Shown: positions 18,900 through 32,689, counted from the first letter of the stretch. The stretch: 64,000 nucleotides of DNA from Fagopyrum homotropicum (GCA_033239125.1 BSWB01000001.1:57703416-57767415), one strand, 5' to 3'. Program-made: numbers and translations. Notes: generated by a model from the letters alone, not told the origin.

Positions 18900-19853
18900 T
18901 GATGTGGGACCATCCTTAGCATCTACGATTATGTTACATGGATTATTAACCAATCTAGAAGAGAGAGAAACTCAAGGAAGGAGCGCTTACAAGTTGCAAA
19001 CATGGGACGAATCGATGGAATGGAAGATTGCATGGCAGATGAAGAAAACCGACCGATTTGCCTAAAAATCGACCGATTTCATTTCCCGATTTCCTTCAAT
19101 GAGACGAGTTTTGCAAAGATCCGTCCATGATCTTCTATCTTTTGGCAATAATATCTTGTTATAATTCCTTAGAGCTCTTATATTATCTTAAGGGATTTTA
19201 TTGATTCTATCTTTTTAGATTTTATATCTTTTATATCTTAATGATATCTTTACAAGATTATCTTTAAATATATTTTGCTAGTTTTTATAGGATTAGTCTC
19301 CCTTATAAATAGTCTTAGTGGGGAAAGATTGTAGATAAGACTAGATTTGATATATTTCCACAGATTGTGAGACTTGCAACTTCACTTACGAAGTTTGTAT
19401 TTTATTCATTAAATCGTCAATCAATAAAGAGAGCTTTTGATTGAATTGTTTGTGAAATCCTTGCTAAATTGTGCTTGTGTGTGTTAATCTTATTGAAGGT
19501 TGGTGCTCCTGGTCAATACTACTTCCTCCTTGTGCTTGTCTTAATTAGAAGACTTGTGTAAGGTTAAAGAAGTGCGGGTTAAGGTAATATTCTCGATTAA
19601 GGGTTTTGGCACATCATTGGTCAAGGTTTTTTTGCGGAACTATCTTAGTTCATATCTTCCTAGATCTTTCATTTATCATTCCATATTCATCTTCTTATCC
19701 TTCCATATCATTCAATAATCCGTATTCTGAGTTTTTCGAAAAATTGACCTGTTCTTGAGGGAAATCGGTCGATTTTCTTTATAGAACAACCAGATTTTTA
19801 TCCCAGTTAAGGACTTTCAATCTAGATTGGGAACTGCGGCTTACCCCGCATCA
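18900..19853 (+). repeat. 3' LTR of short element
   Basis: TGATGTGGGACC to CCGCATCA, 954 bp; TATA box at 19304-19311. Keyword cassettes at 19045-19095 (two full words, one fewer than the 5' LTR) and 19745-19800 (GGAAATCGGTCGATTTTC after GACCTGTTCTTGAG). Confidence 0.85.
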
Positions 19854-20258
19854 CATGCTATTACCACTCATCCCTCATGACTCCGAATTAGATGGAATAC
19901 TGAAAAGTTATTGTTATGCATCACTTGATCAACTCGAATAGTTACGTCGATCGGCCAACTCAATCACAATTGACTTGGTCGACTAATCAACCAACTCAAT
20001 CACTATCTGTAGAGAAGTCAAAAACCAACAATATTAGTGTGATACCTATTGAAGTTGTGTTGGTTTATATGAAATGTCAACTAGATGAAATGAAACTGAG
20101 GATTATAGATACCGAAGCCAAGGAAAACTCTCGTTGCCGTTGATGGGTTAAAGATTGCTAATTGTTGACGATGTAAGGTGTGCTCAAGAATGTAACAATC
20201 CTACCACTCTTGGTGCTTCTATGATGTCTACAAGTTCCAATCCCATTAGTGAGTGTTA
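19854..20258. other. Older host sequence left of Tekay-like element 1
   Basis: Contains a 75-residue open stretch (19916-20143) with no recognised domain. It continues on the other side of the inserted element at 30337. Nothing else is identified. Confidence 0.4.
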
Positions 20259-20263
20259 TAAAT
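20259..20263. repeat. Target-site duplication TAAAT, left copy
   Basis: TAAAT abuts the LTR at 20264 and is repeated at 30332-30336 after the other LTR. Confidence 0.9.
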
Positions 20264-23243
20264 TGTAACACCCCGAATCCGCGGGACTCGGGGCGCTACG
20301 GGTTGGGACCTCACAATGGGTCCCGACCCTTAGCCTGACAACAATTTCACCGGATCTTGCAACAAGGCACAAATAAAGGCCAAAACTGAAATACATTTTT
20401 ATGCAATGAAAGGAAACCCGAAAGAAACAAAAAAAAGACTTCAGCCGATAAACAACACCAAAGACCAAAACGCCATACACGCGGCATACCAACATAATAA
20501 ACGAAGAATAAAACACAACCCGACTCCAACCAAAACCCACTCCTAAAATGTACGGAACCCCGGCTGCCCACTCTTCCAGATCTCCCGGCCGCATTCTTAA
20601 CCTGCAAGACAATCTACAACAATCGGTATAAAACCGTGAGCTAATATTCGAAGCATTAGAATCAAGGTGAAAGGAACAAACACAAGTAAATCAACATAAT
20701 ACAACGTACACCAAATCACACAAGTCCGGTTTATTATCTTTTTATTTTTAAGTCGTATCCCGTTCTAATTCAACTTCTTTTGTGACATGAGAATCTCCCG
20801 AAACTCGCTTCGGTCCCCACTTACCGCATGGAACGGTACGGATGCCTCCGACCGTCTAACCACACGGGCTGGTCGCCAAGAACCTCCTAGCTCTACGCAA
20901 GAGCTAGGCAGTGATGTCACCGCCCGTTATCATACACTTGGGTCAAATAATATAAAGGTCGGTAATCCTATTTCCGGTTTAGTTGTTATAAACAATAAAT
21001 AATAAACACACACCACCAAACACACATCAATGCTAATACAAGGAATACGAGCTAAGTAAGTCCGGAGACTTACCTCGTCACCACACTCAACTCACAACAC
21101 TCACGCTTCCTTAGGGGAGGAAGCCCATAACTTGCTCACAAGAAGATAACTATATCAACAACAACCCACTCACAATAGAAGTCTTAGACTTCTATACAAA
21201 TGATCTACGCAAGACCATTTGGCTCTCAATTCTAGGACAACATTCTAGAATCCCTCGTGCTCACATCACACTCAAAAGAAGCTAGAAGTCCTAAGACTTC
21301 TAAACCTTCGGGTCTCGCAAGATCTTAACTTACAACACCACTAGGATACTCTCTTTTTAGTTCACAACCTCAACAATCATACAACCTCAACCCCTAAATT
21401 TTCACAAGCTCAACATACAACTTAAAGTCATAAACAACCATATACTCGAATCCTTTATAACAATCTCACTAGACCGCAATACCACCTCAAGCTTAGAATC
21501 AACGTCAATCTATCTAACAATATCAAATCCTCAAAACTCACCTACGGTTCAAAGCCACTACTTGGCATTATCACTAGATTATGCTAGATCCAACCTAGCA
21601 TGATACTAAAACTTAACATAACTAGATCGAGAAAGGTACTCACTCGGGGTCAAAGATGGAAGTCGGTCGACGAATGTCGAATGCGGATTCGTTAGGCCAT
21701 TATCGGGGTCGCTTCCGGACCTAAAACCAAAGCTACACAAATTTAGCTAATACACTAAATTTGATCGGAATATTTAATATACATAAAACTAAGGAAACTC
21801 GATTTCAAAAGCCCGCGTTAAAATCCATAATAACCCTTCCGGGGAAACATATGAAATTGTTGAAACTTGGTCATAAAACCGCAGTTTACAACATCGAGCC
21901 ATGACCCAATTTAATCCGTCAAGGGCATAAAATATAGTGTATATAAATATAAGAATATAACTCGAAGTAAAACTCAAGTTTAAAAACCGTAAACATATTT
22001 TCCGGACAAATTATACCATTATAAAAATATGGGTAATAATCCGTAATTAATTTCTTTGGGCCATAATATAAAAATATATAAGCAGGACATATTTGCAAAA
22101 ATCCAAACTGTGGGCCATGAATGCAAATACAAAAGATGGGTACAAAATTGTAATTATACCAAACATAGGGGGTCCCGACTTTAATTAACCAAAGGGTTTT
22201 ATATCCTGCTTCAAAGCTTTGCTGGTGAAGGGGGAAATAAACAGGGGCGGCGGCATATCAGGAAGAGAGGCGAGGCGGCGAGGCGGCAGTTGACAGAGGC
22301 GGCCCTGCTCCTTGGCGGTTGTGGCCTCGGCGGTGGCACTTGCTACAAGTAACGTCGGTTTCCTCCTCCGGCGTTAGAGCTGTTCGCAGCATCAAATCTC
22401 GATCCGGCGGCGCTGGTTCCTTCCCGGTTGGAGCTCGACTCGGCGGCTGCATAGGGGACAGGGAGGCGATTTGCATAATGTTACAGGCATTGCTCCGGCG
22501 AGCGAAGGCAAATGCTGGTGGGATTTGTCCGGCGTCGACAATAGGTCCCTCCCAGGCGGCGGGTGGTGATGTAATTGTTTGCGGCCGCTTCTCTGTTCAT
22601 TGGTGACTCGCAACCGAAGAGAAGGAGATCGAGGGGCGGGCTAGAGGCAGGCTGCGACAGGTTGGCTCTCTGGTGGTGGCATCGGGATAGAAGAATAGGA
22701 CAGATGAAGTTGGGAACTCACAAGGCTGTGATGAAGACGATCGAATGAGGGGATGGTGAGATGGTTGAGAAGCTGCAACTGTTGAGAGTTGAGAGATAGG
22801 AGTGAAGGTGTGAGGTTGAGTGGTTGAATGAAAAACGCAGGAGAGAACCCAGAGGTCGGGTAGAGCAATCGAGAAATGGGAATGATGAAGGTTCTCATTG
22901 TTGCCAAAAGATAGCAGTGGTAGAGGACAGGCTCACGTAGGGTGCGAGGGGTCGGTTTCAGTAGCACCAATGGTGTTGCCTGGCGGAGGATAAGTAAAAA
23001 GAAAAATTAAAAAAATAAATTAACTCGATCGGAAAAACTCGGATCTGGATTTTTAAATCGGAAAACTTTTCAGACTTTTCCCGAAAATAATAACGCGGAT
23101 ATACGCAAACGCATAAAATAATAATATACTCTAGAATGATATTTTGCATCGTAAAATACTTTTAATAAAAATATATAAGCCATTAAATATGGATAGCAGC
23201 GCAAGAATAAAAACGTAAACTCGCCTAAAATTGGGGCGTTACA
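20264..23243 (-). repeat. 3' LTR of Tekay-like element 1
   Basis: 2980 bp. Closely matches 27353-30331 and, in the opposite orientation, is related to the LTRs of element 2. A foldback GTAAGTC-CGGA-GACTTAC lies at 21056-21073. Open frames in its GC-rich part (22258-22613) recur in the partner LTR but look non-coding. Confidence 0.93.
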
Positions 23244-24146
23244 ATAGATCCCCCTAAAAACAAGTTTCGTCCCGAAACTTGCCACACGCTGAACTTCTCG
23301 GTCCCTTAAGGCTGGGGTATGAACTCTCACTCTATAAAGGTTGAAACCTTCTAATATATATACACAAACTACCCAAACTACCACCGAAAGATATATCAGA
23401 TTATATAACATATTCTCGCACAGGACACAACTACACATAACATCACACATGCACAAAACTCAATCAAGGGGAAAACTAGGTCTAACCCGTCGATTCTATC
23501 GATGCTACTAACTCCGCGTAAAACTCAACTAAAGATACTACCTTCCGTCTTTCAAATAGCCTCATCGGTTCTTCGTCTGCCACTAGACCATCATGACTGA
23601 CAACATTTCTCGAGTCATATATGTACTCCATCGATTGATACTCTTGAAACACCGGTTAACACCCCCTACTCTCGGCGGCCCCGCCAACCGGTAACCCACT
23701 ATCTCAACTCGCGCTAAGATCTCAAAAAGTTCCGATACATCGGAAACTCAACTTCTTTCTCGGTCTTCCTCAATACAACATTTCCATTATGTTCTCTTTT
23801 ATTGTCTCTAATACAGAAGATCAGATTTCCAATTACACTGTTGGCTTTGGTCTTGTCAAACCAAACTTTGATGTTACCTTTCCTTAATTCTTGTTGCAAG
23901 TTCTAAGTAATGAAGGAAGTACTTTACTTCACACCGCTTCCACAAACGAAACACGTATGCTATTACTTTTACATCGTTTCTCAATACTCAATCAAGACCT
24001 CATTTTGGAGAATCACTTGTACACTTCAAACCCATCATTCTTCGAGGAAATTTCAAAACGGTTGCACCAAAGAATCTCCTCTTAGCTCTAAACAACCCCA
24101 TTGTCAATTTCGTCCCACTCAATACTTCATTGTCATCCAGAGTAGG

Positions 24147-24600
24147 TTAGCCATAGGTGGTGTTACTTTGGAATATCTCTCCACAAATCTGGTAATGAGC
24201 AACACATCTAAGCAAACTTGTAACTTCATCCCCATCCTTTGGGGTTTGCCATCCCGAGACAACTGTCATACAACTTCTCTCTTCTTCGAGAGTAGACCAA
24301 AATATCTTATACGGGGCATTAGTAAGCCCATATGACATCACAACAGGCTCATGGTGACCATACCTTATACGGAATGTCGTATTTGCAATATTTTGATCTC
24401 GAATTCTCAATTTGTGGCAGTCAGACCTTGAATCAATTTTAGGAGCGACTACTGACCCTCATGACCGATCGAGTAAATCGTCAATTTGTTGTAAGGGATA
24501 CTTGTCCTTCACCATTATCATGTTCAACTCACGGTAATTGATGTACAACGGAGATAACCGTCTCACTTTTCGCAAACTGGGGTTCCCCATAACACTTCAA
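24147..24600 (-). pseudogene. Reverse-transcriptase remnant, Tekay-like element 1
   Basis: Read on the minus strand, residues such as RIRDQNIANTTFRIRYGHHE and MSYGLTNAP match the part of Ty3/gypsy reverse transcriptase just before the catalytic YxDD motif. Upstream traces (about 24480-24560) match the DYRELNK region. The frame is lost on both sides. The same region is better kept in element 2 (38748-39008). Confidence 0.75.
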
Positions 24601-25799
24601 ATCAAGAGTTTAAGATAACGTTTGGTGTTCTCCTTGGCTTTCACTAATTCTAATGAAATCTTATCACTGAGTTATTGCAATTGCTCCTTCACTTGCTTCC
24701 ACCACTTATGTCTCTGCACAAGTGTTATTCCATACGGCGCCTTTGACACCGGAAATAATCAAGTTCGCCCCTAGTGGAAAATTCCACATTCTGACGTATT
24801 GGAATCTGTGATATCTCAGGTTTCATCTCTTCTCTTCCCATCACATATCGTAATAACCGACACAACCTTGTCTGTTCACTTACAAGTGGTCATGATACTA
24901 ATGATCTACCCCGATATGTTGGGGTGACGTCCTTTAAACACGTGTATTGTTCCATCTCCAGCTACAATGTTTACCGTCCTCTTTCAGAGATCCTTCATCT
25001 CTTGAACTCGAGAGACTTGCTCGAGTCTTCTGACTCTTGGGGCCTTATTTAAGTATTCCTTTAACTTAATCTCATTTTCCCTCTTTGATGACATGATTGT
25101 AAAAAATCTTCTAAGATTCCTCACTTAATTGCAACCATAAGGGTCTAATCGATGGGACTTAACCGCGTTTCAAAACAATTGACCTTATCTTCTTCACTTT
25201 CCGCGACATCCCAACATACGGGAGGAGCTCTTCGTATTCTATATAAGCTTTCACCATAGGCATCCTTTCTTCAAGTAGAAATTATACTTCACTTTCCTTT
25301 TGTAAATTCAACCCGACGGTAGAGGTTCTAACCTCAATCTTTCATATACTTTTTGTACATCTCTTGTCGACATCAATACTTCAAAACTTTGATCTTCTCC
25401 TACTCTTGTTGGTCACCTTATGCACCTCTCGGTATTTCATGAACAACTTCACAGCTGTACTGGTATGCCTTGTGAAAAATGCTAGAAGAACTCCCCATCC
25501 AAAACCACTAAAATATCAAACTCATTACATCTCTAGGTACTAACATCATAGCCACCATGTCTCTACCGTGTGAGTCTAGAAACTTGACTTATCTCTTGCC
25601 CGTAGGAACATATCATCCATTTCATACCCTGTATCCTCTATATACTCCCGTTTACGTACCACCTCCAAGACACCTTACCTTCTTCTTGATTCACTACTTC
25701 CCCTTTACCGTGATCAAACTTTACCCCTCTAATTTGTGTCGTTCTCCCATATTCCAATTCCATGACCTACAAAGGTCGCATAAGGTCATCCAAATCCCT

Positions 25800-27335
25800 C
25801 TATTTGCCCATAATCTTGTTTACATATCCCCCTTCTACACTCACCAATAGACAACCCGCACCTGTGCGTTCTCAGTTGTCACCGATTAACTTGTATCTGA
25901 CCTTCTCCGAAGTCAACGACTTATTATTCTACTACACTTCTCATGTTACCATTCTCATGAAGGCTACCCTCCTAGGGGTACTTACCTTAAACTCCGTTAG
26001 TTTTTTCCCCGTTCCATGATTTCTTCCTCTTCCATAAGGTAATCATACTCTTCCAGGCCTCACACGCCGTATAACTCACCTTCCTAAGCTTAACCACTCT
26101 TCTTTGATGTCTTTCAAGTACACCTTTCCAAATAATATAACCTTAGCTAACATCCACTTGCATTCCTATTGGTTGGTCTCTTAAGTCTATCGATCAAAGC
26201 TTCTTGTTTCCTCTTTCATCTTCTCAAACCATCCTATATATGCACTTCCTTCTTCTTGGCGTTTCTTAGTCTTGTCGTTATAATGGATACCGGTCAACTC
26301 CACGTGAATCTCTACCATGCTCTTCTTCTCATAACTCTAGGAATATTGAAACTTTACTTTTTGGTACCTCGTAAGCTTAACTTAAGGTATCTTAAATCTT
26401 TAGCAAATGGTTCGATCACTCTTCTCGTCTTGACTCAATTGCTTAGGAGCACCTATAGAAAACTTCACGTCTTGAAGAAATACCACCTTTAACCTTGCTA
26501 AAGTGTGTCCATCTCCTCCTCGATTTGTATCTTTAGTTGTCCACGCGTCTTCTAGAAGAACTTAAGTTCACAATCTCTTTTGGTCCCGTCGTCTTTCCAT
26601 CATGGCTTCTTTGGACCCACTTCCGCACATTAATGTTGCTCCCTTTATTTTTAATGTCTCTATCTCGCTTTCTCTTTAGTTGTTTTGAGTTTCCTTCTAC
26701 TTGTTCGTCCTTGCCGTTAATGTCCTCTTTAGTCTTCATAGGTTTTCTTTGACGTCCTCTAAAGGAGCCCAAGAAACACCAAGGTGTTTAACGTGATACT
26801 CAACTCGGTACTTGAGCATATTCATCCTCATATGTAAACTATCCCGAGCCAAACGGCGTCATCCAAGGTAAATATATCATACTATCATCTTAGCTAAAAT
26901 GTCTCATTACTTCATGTGCTACTATATATAATAAGAATACGTATATATAGCTATATATAATTCCTAAATCCCTAATACTTCTAATATCACGCATCCGACA
27001 CTTCATTATAACAATACAAGGTCCAAAACATATAATCATCCACATATACAAATATGCACATAAATCATGTCCATCATGAACTAAAATCCACAAAGATACA
27101 CATCAATTCCATCATGCATAACAACAAACCTCATATTCATATCTATATATACATATATATACATATCAAAATCCAATAAACTAAGTTGCCGAGATCCGCG
27201 GAAGGAGTGGTGGTCCGTACAATCTACCCCGACTCATGCATGTGATTTTGAAAACGAAAACTCAGAACCCGTGGGGTTCTGTTTATTCCTTATTCGGCCT
27301 TTAGAAGATTGCGAGTGTCATTGTTGTCAACCTAG
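25800..27335 (-). other. Decayed 5' interior (gag/protease region) of Tekay-like element 1
   Basis: No recognisable gag domain or long frame. Parts match the interior of element 2 in reverse (for example around 25845-25920 and 37260-37325), so both elements carry the same degraded interior. AT-rich dinucleotide runs lie near 27140-27170. Confidence 0.6.
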
Positions 27336-27348
27336 GGCTCTGATACCA
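27336..27348 (-). other. Primer-binding site, Tekay-like element 1
   Basis: On the minus strand it reads TGGTATCAGAGCC, four bases from the LTR; initiator-Met type. Confidence 0.9.
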
Positions 27349-27352
27349 CTTT

Positions 27353-30331
27353 TGTAACACCCCGAATCCGCGGGACTCGGGGCGCTACGGGTTGGGACCT
27401 CACAATGGGTCCCGACCCTTAGCCTGACAACAATTTCACCGGATCTTGCAACAAGGCACAAATAAAGGCCAAACCTGAAATACATTTTTATGCAATGAAA
27501 GGAAACCCGAAAGAAACAAAAAAAAGACTTCAGCCAATAAACAATACCAAAGACCAAAACGCCATACACGCGGCAACCAACATAATAAACGAAGAATAAA
27601 ACACAACCCGACTCCAACCAAAGCCCACTCCTAAAATGTACGGAACCCCGGCTGCCCACTCTTCCAAATCTCCCGGCCGCATTCTTAACCTGCAAGACAA
27701 TCTACAACAATCGGTATAAAACCGTTAGCTAATATTCGAAGCATTAGAATCAAGGTGAAAGGCACAAACACAAGTAAATCAACATAACACAACGTAAACC
27801 AAATCCCACAAGTCCGGTTTATTATCTTTTTATTTTTAAGTCGTATTCCGTTCTTATTCAACTTCTTTTGTGACACGAGAATCTCCCGAAACTCGCCTCG
27901 GTCCCCACTTACCGCATGGAACGGTACGGATGCCTCCGACCGTCTAACCACACGGGCTGGTCGCCAAGAACCTCCTAGCTCTACGCAAGAGCTAGGCAGT
28001 GATGTCACCGCCCGTTATCATACACTTGGGCCAAATAATATAAATGTCGGTAATCCTATTTCCGGTTTAGTTGTTATAAACAATAAATAATAAGCACACA
28101 CCACCAAACACACATCAATGCTAATACAAGGAATACGAGCTAAGTAAGTCCAGAGACTTACCTCGTCACCACACTCAACTCACAACACTCTCGCTTCCTT
28201 AGGGGAGGAAGCCCATAACCTGCTCACAAGAAGATAACTATATCAACAACAACCCACTCACAATAGAAGTCTTCGACTTCTATACAAATGATCTACGCAA
28301 GACCATTTGGCTCTCAATTCTAGGACAACATTCTAGAATCCCTCGTGCTCACATCACACTCAAAAGAAGCTAGAAGTCCTAAGACTTCTAAACCTTCGGG
28401 TCTCGCAAGATCTTAACTTACAACACCACTAGGATACTCTCTTTCTAGTTCACAACCTCAACAATCATACAACCTCAATCCCTAAATTCTCACAAGCTCA
28501 ACATACAACTTAAAGTCATAAACAACCATATACTCGAATCCTTTATAACAATCTCACTAGACCGCAATACCACCTCAAGCTTAGAATCAACATCAATCTA
28601 TCAAACAATATCAAATCCTCAAAACTCACCTAAGGTTCAAAGCCACTACTTGGCATTATCACTAGGTTATGCTAGATCCAACCTAGCATGATACTAAAAC
28701 TTAACATAACTAGATCGAGAAAGGTACTCACTCGGGGTCAAAGATGGAAGTCGGTCGACGAATGTCGAATGTGGATTTGTTAGGCCATTATCGGGGTCGC
28801 TTCCGGACCTAAAACCAAAGCTACACAAATTTAGCTAATACACTAAATTTGATCGGAATATTTAATATACATAAAACTAAGGAAACTCGATTTCAAAAGC
28901 CCGCGTTAAAATCCATAATAACCCTTCCGCGGAACATATGAAATTGTTGAAACTTGGTCATAAAACCGCAATTTACAACTTCGAGCCATGAACCCAAATT
29001 AATCCGTCAAGGGCATAAAATATAGTGTATATAAATATAAGAATATAATTCGAAGTAAAACTCAAGTTTAAAAACCGTAAACATATTTTCCGGACAAATT
29101 ATACCATTATAAAAATATGGGTAATAATCCGTAATTAATTTCTTTGGGCCATAATATGTAAATTTATAAGCAGGACATATTTGCAAAAATCCAAACTGTG
29201 GGCCATGAATGCAAATACAAAAGATGGATACAAAATTGTAATTATACCAAACATAGGGGGTCCCGACTTTAATTAACCAAAGGGTTTTATATCCCGCTTC
29301 AAAGCTTTGCTGGTGAAGGGGGAAACAAACAGGGGCGGCGGCATATCAGGAAGAGAGGCGAGGCGGCGAGGCGGCGGTTGACAGAGGCGGCCCTGCTCCC
29401 TAGCGGCTGTAGCCTCGGCGGTGGCACTTGCTACAGGTAACGTCGGTTTCCTCCTCCGGTGTAAGAGCTGTTCGCAGCATCAAATCTCGATCCGGCGGCG
29501 CTGGTTCCTTCCCGATTGGAGCTCGACTCGGCGGCTGCACAGGGGACAGGGAGGCGATTTGCATAGTGTTACAGACATTGCACCGGCGAGCGAAGGCAAA
29601 TGCTGGTGGGATTTGTCCGGCGTCGACAATAGGTCCCTCCCAGGCGGCGGGTGGTGACGTAATTGTTGGCGGCCGCTTCTCTGTTCATTGGTGACTCGCA
29701 ACCGAAGAGAAGGAGATCGAGGGGCGGGCTAGAGGCAGGCCGCGACATGTTGGCTCTCCGGTGGTGGCATCGGGATAAAAGAACAGGACAGATGAAGTTG
29801 GGAACTCACAAGGCTGTGATGAAGACGATCGATTGAGGGGAGGGTGAGATGGTTGAGAAGCTGCAACTGCTGAGAGTTGAGAGATAGGAGTGAAGGTGTG
29901 AGGTTGAGTGGTTGAATGAAAAACGCATGAGAGAACCCAAAGGTCGGGTAGGGAAATCGAGAAATGGGAATTATGAAGGTTCTCGTTGTTGCCAAAAGAT
30001 AGCAGTGGTAGAGGACAGGCTAACGTAGGGTGCGAGGGGTCGGTTTCAGCAGCACCAATGGTGCTGCCTGGCGGAGGATAAGTAAAAAGAAAAATAAAAA
30101 AAATAAATTAACTCGATCGGAAAAACTCGGATCTGGATTTTTAAATCGGAAAACTTTTCCGACTTTTCCCGAAAATAATAACGCGGATATACGCAAACGC
30201 ATAAAATAATAATATACTCTAGAATGATATTTCGCGTCGTAAAATACTTTTAATAAAAATATATAAGCCATTAAATATGGATAACAGTGCAAGAATAAAA
30301 ACGTAAACTCGCCTAAAATTGGGGCGTTACA
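27353..30331 (-). repeat. 5' LTR of Tekay-like element 1
   Basis: 2979 bp, close match to 20264-23243. Ends are fixed by the primer-binding site on one side and the TAAAT duplication (30332-30336) on the other. Confidence 0.93.
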
Positions 30332-30336
30332 TAAAT
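30332..30336. repeat. Target-site duplication TAAAT, right copy
   Basis: Matches 20259-20263 exactly. Confidence 0.9.
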
Positions 30337-31219
30337 TATGAGATAGTAGCTCCTAAATTTGAGTTACAAATTGGTATATTTAATTTTCTTTTGATAACAT
30401 CTATTTAACATGTTTTCCACCATCATTATTATCCATCTCTTGAACATATATGTTAGATTTTCATGATGTTTATATTAGATTTGTTTTGGAGTTCTACTTG
30501 TGCTTTCATGATATGTCACACATTCTAATCCTTCCGGATATAAAATGGAGCTATCATCAAAAGAATGTCTACAATGAACTAAGGTTCTCCCTATGATCAA
30601 AGAAGTCCAAGTCAAGACCGTCAACTACCTTCAATGATCCATCTATTGATTTGCAACCACCTACCTCCATACTTTCGAGCACATTTATACGACAGTACGC
30701 TTGGCCTCCAACCTTGCTGCCATGAAGAATCCTTGATGGTAAGCTTCTCCCTCTTATGATAATATCAAGTAGCTTCGATTTAACTTTGGAATTTCAAAAA
30801 TCGATATATTTAGTGTGTTACGGTAATTCATTTCGATGTACTAGCTTGATGAATTCGGTAATTCTGCATGTCAAGTTTTCGTCAAAATTCCTCTTAGAAA
30901 CCTCCTTTGAATGTTCATATTTTTTCCCATAAATGTATGAACTGAACATGAAATACGATTTGTTTGATTACATAAACAACATTATGAATTTCAATTATGC
31001 TACTAACTAAGTACTTAATATCCCTATTAATTACTCCTTCACACGATAGGGTTAGAAATGCCGTTAACTTGTATGTTAACTTCATTATTCATACTATAGT
31101 TAATGACTCAAAATAAGACATACTCAAATGAGTTTTGCTTGTTTTTTTTAAAGTGAATCTCTATAATCAGGTATATAAGAATCTACTCTTGAATTGATTG
31201 TCTTTTTGGTGGGAAGGAG
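30337..31219. other. Unassigned older sequence
   Basis: AT-rich, no open frame over 60 codons, no recognised repeat. It continues the sequence interrupted at 20263 and ends at the solo LTR that starts at 31220. Confidence 0.4.
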
Positions 31220-32084
31220 TGTTAACGCTAGGAAGTGATGTTTCAAATCCAAGGCAAGAGTGCCAAGAACTTGTTCATCCAATCATGGAACACAAAGTCT
31301 TAAATTTATACTCGATATATCTCCTAAACTACCTAACAAAACCCGCAGTGTACGGGTCATATAGTAGAAAGGGAAGCATTCCGAGGTTAAACACAAAGAC
31401 CGAGGTGAGATTAAACCATGCAATGATCAAAGATAGTGATGATCTAAACCAAGAAAAGAGATAGGAATAAAGAAATGAAAATCATATGTTTTTGATGGGT
31501 TTTATGGTGATCAAGCAAAGATGACAATCAACAACAATGTCACCAAAGAACAAACAAACACAAGATTTAATATCAATCTATATAAAGCGGATTCTAGAGA
31601 TTCGGATGTCCGGTTATGGCAAGGACTCAAGCTTCTAATCAACTTAGGAACAAGTTGCTATATGTTGGGAAGGAATGTTTCTCTAATGGGATCAACCATC
31701 AGGTAGGTCTGATTGTACATTGCTCCTAAAGTCTTATCACTAGGTAAGTCTCTAGGAACCTAAGGTTGGGAATTCTGCACAAATTGGATTACTACCTAGG
31801 GGTCAAGCCTCTCCTTACCGGGTAAGTCTCGGGAAGGCATGTCCTAAACAACAATCCTAGCACAATCAATCCAATAGCGGCTGTTGAGGCTCACTACTAC
31901 CTAATGTTTGTCATCTTCTATGCCTAAGAGCGGGAATTACTGGGTAAATCTCATCCCTCACCTAGTTTACTAACATAGGTCAACCTAATGCTAGATTAGG
32001 CTCAACAAACACTAGGATTTCAACTCTCAAACTCCCTAACATGAAGATATAGCACTATAAGAACTTCAGCTCACACACCTCGGG

Positions 32085-32140
32085 TGGATCAAGAACACCT
32101 CGGCCGAAATGGTTGAAGAACAGGCCGAGATTGCAAACTG
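32085..32140 (-). repeat. Keyword cassette 2, LTR c1 (ATCTCGGCCGAGAT type)
   Basis: Minus strand order: AATCTCGG, CCTGTTCTT, TTTCGGCCGAGGTG, then GATCCACCCGA plus GGTGT. The spacers match those of the host Athila LTR at 13981-14042 although the keyword differs. Confidence 0.85.
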
Positions 32141-32689
32141 AGCTAGGGATTTCGAGCAAGCAACAATCCTAAGATACATCTCAGTCCAATCTATCATTAT
32201 CCTAGCCATAACCTTTCATCCATCTCCCTAGAATCACATGCTACTTAGCCAACAACTATCATCTTAAGTTCAATCATCATCAAAACAACAAACATGCATG
32301 CCATAGCTAGATGAAGGTAAGAGAAGCAATATAAACCAAAAACAAGCTGCATAATAAGTTTAGAACAAGCTTACAACCATCCAACAGTAGCTTCAAAATC
32401 AGCTCAACAATCCCTACAACTTTCCTCACTACAAGACTCTCAAAAACTCACTCTAAGACTATGAAAATGTGTGTTCTTCTTCTTCCCTTCAATGGAGTCT
32501 TTCTTCTCTTCTCTTCTCCACTCTATGGCTTTCCTAACAAGAGTAAAAATTAGGAACAAAGTGAGAATGGAAGTGGGAATCCCTACTAAATGTGAGCAGT
32601 CTGTAATATAACACTTTCTCTCCATCATGGGAGAGAAAATCGTGGGCTGGAAGACGAGTGTGCCAAGTGTCGTGGGGGACCCGTGAACA

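Larger units (their letters stand above)
16032..19853 (+). mobile_element. Short non-autonomous LTR retrotransposon (3.8 kb)
   Basis: Two LTRs (16032-16998, 18900-19853) flank a 1.9-kb interior that has a TGGTATCAGAGCT primer-binding site and an AAGAAGAGGAGTA purine tract but no protease, reverse transcriptase or integrase. The interior ends with SNHFQEEEYDVG in frame at the LTR edge, resembling the end of a Ty3/gypsy polyprotein and the equivalent SRTNPFQGKGDD of the tandem element at 52743-59022. I see no target duplication (TGTGT on the left, CATGC on the right), so the ends or flanks may have been altered. Confidence 0.78.
20264..30331 (-). mobile_element. Tekay-like Ty3/gypsy element 1, complete but coding-dead
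   Basis: Two 2.98-kb LTRs (20264-23243 and 27353-30331) begin TGTAACACCCCG and end GGGGCGTTACA as read on the plus strand. TAAAT target duplications flank the element. On the minus strand the primer-binding site TGGTATCAGAGCC (27336-27348) lies next to the right LTR and the polypurine tract (about 23246-23262) next to the left LTR, so it is transcribed right to left. The 4.1-kb interior has no long frame; only reverse-transcriptase traces remain. The LTRs differ by only 1-2% by eye, so an already dead interior appears to have transposed. Confidence 0.92.

Noticed and set aside
20787..21002. 71-codon frame in the Tekay-like LTR
   Set aside because: Not kept as a gene-like frame in element 2 or 3; no domain.
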